DNA of 5,452 nt from Eubacteriales bacterium (GCA_028701165.1 JAQVRG010000046.1:3439-8890); one strand, 5' to 3'; shown: positions 1 through 5,452, counted from the stretch's first letter. Numbers and translations are program-made. The notes: generated by a model not told the origin, from the sequence alone.

Positions 1-40
1 CGCGCCAAACGGCCGCGCCTGTCTTTTCTTTACTTTTCTT
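1..40 (+). terminator. Possible intrinsic terminator of an upstream off-window gene (truncated)
   Basis: The left edge reads CGCGCC, loop AAAC, then GGCCGCG, which pairs as a six-base-pair stem with one bulged C. A pyrimidine-rich, T-rich run follows at 20-40. The next right-hand bases (CC at 18-19) would pair with GG just outside the window, so the stem may be longer. This would be the terminator of a + strand gene ending before the window. Because the left arm is cut and the T run is broken by C and A, this remains a suggestion. Confidence 0.3.
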
Positions 41-57
41 CCTTATTGTGGTACGCT
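29..57 (+). promoter_or_regulatory. Candidate sigma-A-type promoter for the receptor pair
   Basis: TTTACT at 29-34 matches the -35 consensus at four of six bases. A 17-nt spacer leads to TACGCT at 52-57, which keeps the key first T, the A and the last T of the -10 box. TGG at 49-51 adds an extended -10 (TGn) element. Transcription would start near 64-65, leaving a leader of about 78 nt before the ATG at 143. That makes the in-frame ATG at 65 unlikely as a start. The boxes are weak individually, so confidence is moderate. Confidence 0.4.
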
Positions 58-133
58 GTTTGCAATGGAATCGCGCTGCCGCGCGAGAAAACGCGTCCCA
101 CCGCAGGCATCATTCCCCGCAAACTTTCCCGAT

Positions 134-137
134 GAGG
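134..137 (+). promoter_or_regulatory. Ribosome binding site that sets the start of gene 1
   Basis: GAGG lies five bases before the ATG at 143. The alternative in-frame ATG at 65 has no purine-rich Shine-Dalgarno sequence before it (its upstream bases read GTACGCTGTTTGCA). This decides the start in favour of 143. Confidence 0.6.
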
Positions 138-142
138 CTCCT

Positions 143-2065
143 ATGACGTATACCATCGATTTCTGTGTCATTTCATTGGCTTTCCTCATGGTAACGGTGA
201 TCTTCTATCTGCGGCAGATGAAGGTGCCCAGCCGCAGGAACAGCTTTTTTGCGGCGCTTTTGTTTTGCTGCGTCTTTTCGCTGGTATTCGACATCGTTGC
301 CGCCGTAATCGACCCCTATGCCTATAGCATGCCGCTGTGGATTGTGTATGTGGTGAATATCCTGTTTTTAGGCAGCGTGCAGCTTTCCGGCCTCCTTTTT
401 CTTTTGTACACCATGACGCTCACGGACGCCTACGCCAGCATGGATAAGCAGCAAAGGCGGCTTTCCTGCATACCCTTTGCCTTTACGGCGCTCGCGCTCC
501 TTTTTACGCCGCTGCTCAAACAAAACGGCATATTCTACTTCACAGACGGGCATGTTTATCAGCACGGCATTTTGCACCTCACGCTTTATGTGACCATCGC
601 GTTTTATATGTTCGCGGCGCTCGTCGTGATGTTTCATCACAGAAAGGCGCTTAGCAAGACCAAGCTGCTTGCCGTCATCTCTTTTCTCTCCACCACCTTT
701 GCCGCGATGCTCGTGCAGATGCTTCACCCGTATCTGCTGGTCAACTCCATGGCCAACGCCCTTGCGCTTTCCCTGATCTATTATGTATTGGAAGCGCCCA
801 GCAATCATGTGGACACCATGACGGAGATCTATAACCGCGCGGCGCTCCCGCCGCTTTTACAGGATCTGTTCGATCAAAAACGGCGCTTCACGCTGTTCGT
901 GTTTCCGCTTCGCTCCTTCCGCCTTATCAACCATGCCATCGGCATGCGCAACGGCGACAGCGTGATTGTGGATTTTGCGAGCTACCTTAAACGCACCTAT
1001 CCCAAGTATTACTGCCTGCGGCTTGCGGGCACCGTGTTTGGCGTATTGATGCCGGAATGCGAGCCGGCGACGCTGGAATCGCTTTGGAACATGCACGGCG
1101 CCATGCCGCACGAATTCAAGGCGGACAAGCTGTGCGTGGAGCTTGACGTTGCGATTGTGGGCGTCAACAGCGAAAACGTAAAGGACCCGGAGGAATTTCT
1201 TGCGATCCTTGAAAACGTCCTGTCTTTAGGCCGGGAAGAGCGCCTGCCCGCCGTCCTCCTCGCGGACGCCGACATCCGTTCGCGCATGCAGGAGCGCAAG
1301 GCTTTGGAGCTTGCGTTGCTGCGGGCGCTGGATAACGACGGCTTACAGGTTTACTATCAACCCATCCACAACTGCGACAAAAAGCTGGTGGCGCTGGAGG
1401 CGCTCGTACGCCTCTACGACCCGGAATACGGGCCGCTTCCGACGCAGGAGGCCGTGGAGCTCGCGGAGGAAAACGGCAATATCGACCGGCTTGGCCAGCA
1501 GGTGCTGCATAAGGTATGCCGCTTCATTCAGGAAAACAAAGCCGAAGCATGGGGGCTCGACCACATCGGCGTCAATCTTTCGGCGGTGCAGTGCATGCAG
1601 CCGGGGCTGGCGGATTCGAACCTGCGCATCTGCGCGCAATACGTTACGCCCTCGTCGCTTTTAGCCTTTGAGATCACGGAGACGGCTACCGGCTCCATCG
1701 ACATGCTGCATTTGCATATGGAGTGCCTGTGTGCGGCGGGCTTTTTCTTCCTGCTTGACGATTTCGGCAAGGGCTACGCGAACATTTCCCATATCGCCTA
1801 CCTTCCCTTCCACTGCGTGAAGATCGACAAGGCGCTGCTTTGGGAGGCCATGGAAGATGAGAGCAAGCTTTTTCTCCTCCACGGCGTCGCGGATCTTTTG
1901 CAGGAGATCGGGTTAAAAAGCGTCTGCGAGGGCGTTGAAACGCAGGAACAGCTCGCGCTGCTGCGAGAGTACGGCGTTTCCATGCTGCAAGGCTATTATT
2001 TTTCCAAGCCGCTTTCGCCCGAGGCGTTGCTCGCGTATGTCCAAGCGCAGGGGGTGCGGTCATGA
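143..2065 (+). CDS. Seven-span membrane receptor with degenerate GGDEF and catalytically intact EAL domain (c-di-GMP phosphodiesterase)
   Basis: 640 residues from the chosen ATG. The EAL family hydrolyses c-di-GMP to linear pGpG on the cytoplasmic side. Hydrophobic spans lie at about 4-24, 35-56, 64-91, 108-125, 144-165, 174-195 and 198-216. Basic loops (around 24-33, 101-106 and 165-174) indicate an outside N-terminus. Residues 224-395 keep a GGDEF fold without its active site: the signature reads AGTVF at 295-299, and PLRSF replaces the DxDxF metal site near 255-259. The EAL domain (about 396-640) keeps every expected residue: E419 of EAL, N478 of NLS, E510 of EITE, D539/D540 of DDFG, K560, E596 and E599 of EGVET, and Q616 of QGYYF. 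I therefore read it as an active phosphodiesterase with a non-catalytic, perhaps regulatory, GGDEF module. The membrane part matches no sensor domain I can name. The start at 143 has GAGG upstream; a 26-residue extension to 65 lacks a ribosome site and would be basic and proline-rich. It overlaps the next gene by ATGA and is its paralogue. Confidence 0.93.
   Translation: MTYTIDFCVISLAFLMVTVIFYLRQMKVPSRRNSFFAALLFCCVFSLVFDIVAAVIDPYAYSMPLWIVYVVNILFLGSVQLSGLLFLLYTMTLTDAYASMDKQQRRLSCIPFAFTALALLFTPLLKQNGIFYFTDGHVYQHGILHLTLYVTIAFYMFAALVVMFHHRKALSKTKLLAVISFLSTTFAAMLVQMLHPYLLVNSMANALALSLIYYVLEAPSNHVDTMTEIYNRAALPPLLQDLFDQKRRFTLFVFPLRSFRLINHAIGMRNGDSVIVDFASYLKRTYPKYYCLRLAGTVFGVLMPECEPATLESLWNMHGAMPHEFKADKLCVELDVAIVGVNSENVKDPEEFLAILENVLSLGREERLPAVLLADADIRSRMQERKALELALLRALDNDGLQVYYQPIHNCDKKLVALEALVRLYDPEYGPLPTQEAVELAEENGNIDRLGQQVLHKVCRFIQENKAEAWGLDHIGVNLSAVQCMQPGLADSNLRICAQYVTPSSLLAFEITETATGSIDMLHLHMECLCAAGFFFLLDDFGKGYANISHIAYLPFHCVKIDKALLWEAMEDESKLFLLHGVADLLQEIGLKSVCEGVETQEQLALLREYGVSMLQGYYFSKPLSPEALLAYVQAQGVRS
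2049..2056 (+). promoter_or_regulatory. Strong ribosome binding site inside the end of gene 1, driving gene 2
   Basis: AGGGGGTG matches AGGAGGTG at seven of eight bases and lies five bases before the gene 2 ATG at 2062. It sits within the last codons of gene 1. Together with the ATGA overlap it indicates coupled but efficient translation of gene 2, favouring near-equal amounts of the two paralogues. Confidence 0.7.
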
Positions 2066-3933
2066 ATTATGTATATAACTACTCCCTCGGTTCCATATTC
2101 TTTGGCACGCTCACGCTTTTCTTCTATTTTAGAAAAGGCCGGCTGAAGGATCTGCAAACGCGCCTGTTTACCACCATGCTCATATGTGCGTTTGCCGCCT
2201 GCGTGTTCGACGTGATAGCCGCCGCCATGGAGCCGCAGGGCATGCGCTTTCCGCTGTGGATGCTGTACGCGGTCAATATCCTCTTTCTTTTAAACATGCA
2301 GACCTGTCTGCCCTGCGTGCTGCAGTATTCGCTTTGCGCCTCCGGCAGGCTTCGAAGCTACTCTTATCCCATCCGCGTACTCTTTACCCTCCCCTACCTC
2401 TTCATCGTGCTGTGCATACTCGTATCCCCCTTCGTCAAATGGGGCATTTTCTACATCAACGAAACGCACAACTATTGTTATGGCGCCACGCACAGCCTGC
2501 TGTATGCAAACGCCGCCTTCTATATGATCATGACCACCGTGATCCTGCTTAGCAATTTCAAAACCATACAAAAGCAAAAGCGTATCGTCATCCTGATCTT
2601 CAGCGGCTTGGTGTTTGTGGCGATGCTGCTGCAAATCATATTCCCCCGCTATCTTCTTACCACCTCCGCGTCCATGCTCGCCGTAACCGCGATGTTCTAT
2701 GTGCTCCAATCCCCGCTGGAGCGCCGCGACCCGCTCACGGGGGCGTACAGCCGCATGCTGCTCCCGTCTTTGGTGCAGGATTACCACGATCAGAGCACGG
2801 ACTATACGCTTCTTCTCTTTGCGCTTCGTTCCTTTGACCAGATCAGCAGCGCTTACGGTCCGGACGTCGGCGACGAGGTGCTCCGCCAGCTTTCGGAGGA
2901 TCTGCGCGAACGCTTCCCCGACGATGTGGTCGTCTATATGGATACCGCCGAATTTACCGTGGCTTGCCGGCGGATTGTGCCGCAGAAGGAACTCACGCTT
3001 ATGCACGCCACGCTCCCGCGCAACATACTCACGCCAAACCAGAAGGTTCCCGTGGAGCTGTGCATGGCCGCGGTCGTGCATGACGACGCGGAGTCCCCGC
3101 TCACCGTGCTCACCGCTACGGATTATCTCTATGACCGTCTGCGCGACTATTACGGCAGCGAGCTTTTGCTCGCGGACGCCGCTTTTCAAAATGAATGTTC
3201 ACGACAGCTCAAACTTGAATCGGATCTGGAGCGCCTTCTCTCCGACGGCACGCCGACGCTTCTCTTCGATCCCATTCTCCTGTGGGGGCGGACCCCCTGC
3301 GGTACGGACGCGCTGCTTAAGATCAATCATGTCGCCGCGGAGGGGATAACGCCGCTGCAGCTTTATAACACCTGCGAACGAATGGGCTTCGCGTGGCAGT
3401 ATCTTTCCCTTTGCTTAAAGGCGGCGGCGCCGTTTGGCGAGCAGTTCAACGCCCAGCGGCGCATCTACTTCCCGCTCGCCTCCTTCCTTTGTATGTCCGC
3501 CGGCGCCGATGCGCGTATAGACGCCATGGTACGCGGCGTGGGCATGACGCCCGCGCAGATCTGCTTCTGCCTGCCCGAAGCGCAGGTGGCGAGCGCGCTT
3601 CCCTCCGCGCTGGAAACCATCGATAAGCTTGCCGCCATGGGCTTTGCCTTCCGACTGGACAATTTTGCGGAGGGCTACACGGACGTTTCCATCCTTACCA
3701 CCTTCCCCGTTTCCGCCGTGCGCATCGGCGGCGGTTTGTTTTCCAAGGCCGCGCGCGACGCGCGCCAGCTCAAGCTTCTGCACGGCACGGTGGATGTGCT
3801 GCGGCGCGTAGGCATAGAGGTCATCTGCGGCAGCATCGACTCGCCGGAGGATGCTTCCGTAGCCGCCGCGGCGGATATTACGATGATCCAAGGCGCGTAC
3901 ATTCGCGGCGTTTGCGATTTCCCACGCGGCTAA
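2062..3933 (+). CDS. Seven-span receptor paralogue with degenerate GGDEF and degenerate EAL domain (probable pseudo-phosphodiesterase)
   Basis: 623 residues, co-linear with the preceding gene. Spans lie at about 8-23, 35-56, 64-91, 104-123, 144-164, 174-193 and 198-216. The pair shares the pattern FD..AA...P......PLW..Y.VNILFL near residues 49-76. The GGDEF region (about 222-375) keeps DPLTG at 223-227, but its signature is DTAEF at 294-298 and its metal site is ALRSF. The EAL region has lost nearly every catalytic residue by alignment to gene 1: EAL becomes DAL (416-418), NLS becomes PLA (471-473), EITE becomes CLPE (503-506), DDFG becomes DNFA (533-536), the lysine becomes R554, and EGVET becomes GSIDS (590-594). 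Only Q610 and D533 remain in place. It is unlikely to hydrolyse c-di-GMP. The intact 1.9-kb frame, good ribosome site and conserved fold argue against a decaying pseudogene. Plausible roles are a heterodimer partner of gene 1, a c-di-GMP-binding receptor like LapD or FimX, or a protein-binding EAL like YdiV; the sequence does not choose between them. Confidence 0.93.
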   Translation: MNYVYNYSLGSIFFGTLTLFFYFRKGRLKDLQTRLFTTMLICAFAACVFDVIAAAMEPQGMRFPLWMLYAVNILFLLNMQTCLPCVLQYSLCASGRLRSYSYPIRVLFTLPYLFIVLCILVSPFVKWGIFYINETHNYCYGATHSLLYANAAFYMIMTTVILLSNFKTIQKQKRIVILIFSGLVFVAMLLQIIFPRYLLTTSASMLAVTAMFYVLQSPLERRDPLTGAYSRMLLPSLVQDYHDQSTDYTLLLFALRSFDQISSAYGPDVGDEVLRQLSEDLRERFPDDVVVYMDTAEFTVACRRIVPQKELTLMHATLPRNILTPNQKVPVELCMAAVVHDDAESPLTVLTATDYLYDRLRDYYGSELLLADAAFQNECSRQLKLESDLERLLSDGTPTLLFDPILLWGRTPCGTDALLKINHVAAEGITPLQLYNTCERMGFAWQYLSLCLKAAAPFGEQFNAQRRIYFPLASFLCMSAGADARIDAMVRGVGMTPAQICFCLPEAQVASALPSALETIDKLAAMGFAFRLDNFAEGYTDVSILTTFPVSAVRIGGGLFSKAARDARQLKLLHGTVDVLRRVGIEVICGSIDSPEDASVAAAADITMIQGAYIRGVCDFPRG

Positions 3934-3938
3934 TCATT

Positions 3939-3962
3939 TGCGGGATTGACGTTTTTCCCGCA
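3939..3962. repeat. Seven-base-pair dyad surrounding the -35 box of gene 3
   Basis: TGCGGGA at 3939-3945 and TCCCGCA at 3956-3962 are perfect inverted repeats separated by 10 bases (TTGACGTTTT), six of which are the -35 hexamer. No T run follows the right arm, so it is not a normal intrinsic terminator for gene 2. Its placement is what an operator would have, since a bound protein would cover the -35 region. As RNA, in read-through transcripts from gene 2, it could form a hairpin. No regulator is identified. Confidence 0.55.
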
Positions 3963-3974
3963 GCAGGCGATAAT
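3946..3974 (+). promoter_or_regulatory. Sigma-A-type promoter of the diguanylate cyclase gene
   Basis: TTGACG at 3946-3951 matches the -35 consensus at five of six bases, and GATAAT at 3969-3974 matches the -10 consensus at five of six. The spacer is exactly 17 nt. The transcript should begin near 3981, giving a leader of about 58 nt before the ATG at 4039. The TTG at 3946 is in frame with gene 3 but belongs to this promoter, upstream of the transcript start, so it cannot be the start codon of a message made here. Confidence 0.75.
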
Positions 3975-4027
3975 AGAGCTACAGAAGCTTCGCAAAATAA
4001 GACAAAACCCGCTAAAATTACAGGATG

Positions 4028-4032
4028 AAGGA
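4028..4032 (+). promoter_or_regulatory. Ribosome binding site that sets the start of gene 3
   Basis: AAGGA lies six bases before the ATG at 4039, at normal spacing. It supports 4039 over the in-frame TTG at 3946, which has no comparable site and falls inside the promoter. Confidence 0.7.
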
Positions 4033-4038
4033 TACCGT

Positions 4039-5154
4039 ATGACTGTTACCAGCTACCGTGAAACCATCAATGAGACCTGGCGCAGACGGACGTACCACGT
4101 CTGTTTGGCTTATGTCGCTATCGTTTCGGCGTTGGAAATACTGATCTATTTGATCAGCCTCCTGCGGCAGGAATCCTTTTTCCTCCCCGACGGCTTGTAT
4201 CGGTTCCGCTTTGTATACCTGCCCATCATCCTCAACATTACGGCGTTGCTCACCGCGCGTTCGATCCTTCGTGATCCCCGCGTCTCCGATCGGCATAAGA
4301 CGCTGTGCGCCTGCGTGCTGGTGTGGTTTCTTTGCGCCGTGGTACAATGTGTGCATTATGTGTACGGCCCGATTTTACCCGTGCCTCTGCTTGCCATTTT
4401 CGTCGCGGGCATGTACGGGGAGCGCTCATTCATCCGTTATATCACCGCCGCTTCCTATATATCTTTGACGATCGCCGGCTGTTTATGCTTTACGGAACTG
4501 CGGCGCGGTGACGCGCAGATTCCTTTCGATTTGCTCATCGCCGCATCTATGCTGTATGCGTCTCATTTAACGTCCTGCTTGTTTTCCGAATATGTGACCC
4601 AGCAGCTGCAAATGGTGGAAAGCAACACCCAGCGCCAGCGGGAGCTGATGGCGGAATGCAATCTTGATCCGCTGATGGGTATCTTTAACCGCAAGGCGCT
4701 CGCGGGCATACTGGAACGCTTGGTGCGGGAATTCCTGCCCGGGCGACCAAACTACCTCTTTATGCTGGATATCGACGATTTTAAGACCATTAACGACGTT
4801 TACGGGCATTTGGCGGGCGACGATGTGCTGATCAACCTTTCCTCCGCCGTCAAATCCGAGGGCGCCCGCGATAACGTCTCCGCCTATCGCTACGGCGGCG
4901 ATGAAATCATCGTCATGATGGAAAATATGACGCCTGCCGAGGCCGTGAACATCGCGCGCGGCATCCAGCGCAGGTGTGACAGCATTTTTAAGGAGATGCG
5001 GGAGCCGCCGGTACACTTTAGCGCCGGACTCGTCCGTTACGAACCCGGCATGACGGTGGAGGCTTGGATCGCCAGCGCCGATCAGGCACTCTATGAAGCC
5101 AAGGCGGCAGGCAAAAACCAGATCATCGTCAAATCCAGCGCGTCGGTGAATTAA
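4039..5154 (+). CDS. Six-span membrane diguanylate cyclase (GGDEF domain, GGDEI signature)
   Basis: 371 residues. GGDEF enzymes condense two GTP into c-di-GMP as a dimer. About six hydrophobic spans (near 19-42, 57-78, 88-109, 111-127, 131-151 and 160-183) form an unrecognised membrane sensor. A polar, Gln/Glu-rich helix (about 184-207) looks like the usual signalling coiled coil. The catalytic domain runs from about 208 to 366: DPLMGIFNR at 210-218, the metal site LDIDDF at 243-248 (D244), INDVYGH at 251-257, GD at 260-261 and the signature GGDEI at 286-290. ADQALYEAK at 347-355 is the typical closing helix. All core residues needed for cyclase activity are present; only the last signature residue differs (I for F). 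The inhibitory site is not canonical: R277 is followed by DNV where RxxD is expected. The start at 4039 follows AAGGA. It has its own promoter, 105 nt after gene 2, so it may be transcribed both independently and by read-through. It supplies the activity that opposes gene 1. Confidence 0.95.
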   Translation: MTVTSYRETINETWRRRTYHVCLAYVAIVSALEILIYLISLLRQESFFLPDGLYRFRFVYLPIILNITALLTARSILRDPRVSDRHKTLCACVLVWFLCAVVQCVHYVYGPILPVPLLAIFVAGMYGERSFIRYITAASYISLTIAGCLCFTELRRGDAQIPFDLLIAASMLYASHLTSCLFSEYVTQQLQMVESNTQRQRELMAECNLDPLMGIFNRKALAGILERLVREFLPGRPNYLFMLDIDDFKTINDVYGHLAGDDVLINLSSAVKSEGARDNVSAYRYGGDEIIVMMENMTPAEAVNIARGIQRRCDSIFKEMREPPVHFSAGLVRYEPGMTVEAWIASADQALYEAKAAGKNQIIVKSSASVN

Positions 5155-5214
5155 CGCTTACCGCATTGCAGTAATACGCTTATACATGCGCCGTTATGCA
5201 GGTAGAAGCATTCC
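5155..5214. other. Short convergent intergenic spacer
   Basis: Sixty bases separate the stop of gene 3 from the stop of the - strand frame. The spacer is AT-richer than the genes. ACCGCAT at 5160-5166 and ATGCAGGT near 5197-5204 form an imperfect bulged inverted repeat, but no T run follows on either strand. I see no promoter or small gene here. Confidence 0.5.
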
Positions 5215-5452
5215 TCATTCTTTTTCAAGCGAGAATAGTGTGCCGATTAATAGAATATGCCCTACATTTGCCGGCGGAATATCCGCCGGCTTTGTTTCAT
5301 CCGCGACTACGCCCAAGCGCTTACAGGTTGCCAAAGCCTCCGAAAACTGTTCCGTCGCCTGTGCGTCGCAAAAATCCTTATCCCAATACCGCAAAGTGGA
5401 ATCGATATATTTCCCGCCCAGCCTTGCCACAAGATGCGCGTTCACGCGCGAA
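5215..5452 (-). CDS. C-terminal part of an unidentified protein, cut by the window edge
   Basis: A - strand frame stays open from the right edge to a TGA at 5215-5217, giving 78 sense codons. A GTG at 5443-5445 lies in frame, but the codons before it (Ser-Arg) are open to the edge and no ribosome site precedes it, so it is probably an internal valine. The visible protein includes GGKYIDSTLRYWDKDF, then a helix-like stretch, a proline-rich turn (KPADIPPANVG) and a hydrophobic HILLIGTLFSL before a charged tail. I do not recognise the family. Codon use is compatible with a real gene and no stop interrupts it. A strong + strand terminator is embedded in the codons for KPADIPPA, which is unusual and leaves some doubt that the last third is truly coding. 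It converges on the cyclase gene, and nothing links it functionally to the locus. Confidence 0.5.
   Translation of the reverse strand, partial: SRVNAHLVARLGGKYIDSTLRYWDKDFCDAQATEQFSEALATCKRLGVVADETKPADIPPANVGHILLIGTLFSLEKE
5270..5300 (+). terminator. Intrinsic terminator for the c-di-GMP locus
   Basis: GCCGGCGGA at 5270-5278 and TCCGCCGGC at 5282-5290 form a perfect nine-base-pair, GC-rich stem with a three-base loop (ATA). TTTGTTTC follows directly. The T-rich side is on the right, so it acts on + strand transcripts; reading the - strand, the hairpin is followed by AAATG, which would not terminate. It lies 115 bases after the cyclase stop, inside the convergent - strand frame. Confidence 0.7.

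Noticed and set aside
2290..3189. A 299-codon open frame on the - strand opposite gene 2.
   Set aside because: Its product is rich in His, Arg, Gly and Gln with no recognisable domain. It lies wholly antisense to a gene with clear GGDEF/EAL-family homology. GC-rich codon use leaves such frames open by chance.
2699..3349. A 216-codon + strand frame overlapping gene 2 in another phase, and a similar one at 1311-1664 inside gene 1.
   Set aside because: Both are Arg/Ser-rich, low-complexity products in an alternative phase of conserved domains, with no sign of independent selection.
3415..3891. A - strand frame opposite the EAL region of gene 2, and others at 368-808, 1686-2063 and 4567-5016.
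   Set aside because: These are antisense to conserved domains, with His/Arg/Gly-rich composition and no family features.
2062..3933. Gene 2 as a decaying pseudogene.
   Set aside because: The frame is intact over 623 codons with a strong ribosome site, conserved membrane spans and conserved fold. Losses are confined to catalytic positions, which fits a pseudo-enzyme better than decay.
3946..4038. A TTG start at 3946 that would add 31 residues to the cyclase.
   Set aside because: The TTG is the first half of the -35 hexamer of a good promoter, upstream of the predicted transcript start. The ATG at 4039 has a proper ribosome site.
3981..4038. A c-di-GMP riboswitch in the leader of gene 3 or of gene 1 (65-142).
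   Set aside because: The leaders are about 58 and 78 nt, and I see neither the conserved GEMM core sequences nor the paired helices expected.
5436..5449. GCGCG-TTCA-CGCGC inverted repeat at the right edge.
   Set aside because: It is short, made of the commonest dinucleotides in this DNA, lies in an open frame and has no T run or promoter nearby.
1..5452. CRISPR arrays, insertion sequences, tRNA or rRNA genes, attachment sites.
   Set aside because: I found no regularly spaced repeats, transposase-like frame, terminal inverted repeats or structural RNA signatures.

Overview
The window holds a compact cyclic-di-GMP signalling locus. Three membrane-anchored signalling genes lie head to tail on the + strand, and the end of an unidentified gene lies on the - strand at the right edge. 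There is no rRNA, tRNA or other taxonomic marker. The GC-rich coding sequence, AT-richer spacers, AGG-type Shine-Dalgarno sites, TTGACA/TATAAT-type promoter boxes and multi-pass GGDEF/EAL receptors suggest a GC-rich member of the Bacillota, probably Clostridia. That placement is an inference.

Layout. Positions 1-142 hold a possible terminator of an off-window upstream gene, a candidate promoter and a leader. Positions 143-2065 encode a receptor with seven membrane spans, a degenerate GGDEF domain and an EAL domain with all expected catalytic residues, so a likely c-di-GMP phosphodiesterase. Positions 2062-3933 overlap it by ATGA and encode a full-length paralogue in which the EAL active site is also destroyed, a pseudo-enzyme partner. 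A 105-nt spacer carries a well-formed promoter (TTGACG, 17 nt, GATAAT) whose -35 box sits in the loop of a 7-bp dyad. Positions 4039-5154 encode a six-span diguanylate cyclase with an intact catalytic core and a non-canonical inhibitory site. A strong hairpin plus T-rich tail at 5270-5300 probably ends + strand transcription. It lies inside an open - strand frame (5215 to the right edge) that looks like the C-terminus of an unrecognised convergent gene.

How it may work (inference). Gene 3 makes c-di-GMP and gene 1 degrades it. Gene 2 has the same sensor-like membrane half as gene 1 and is translationally coupled to it, but should not catalyse anything. It may act as a regulatory heterodimer partner, a c-di-GMP receptor or a protein-binding scaffold. 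Separate promoters for the phosphodiesterase pair and the cyclase would let the two opposing activities be set independently.

Two starts were moved from the longest open frame. Gene 1 starts at 143, because a candidate promoter places the transcript start near 65. Gene 3 starts at 4039, because the upstream TTG at 3946 is the -35 box.
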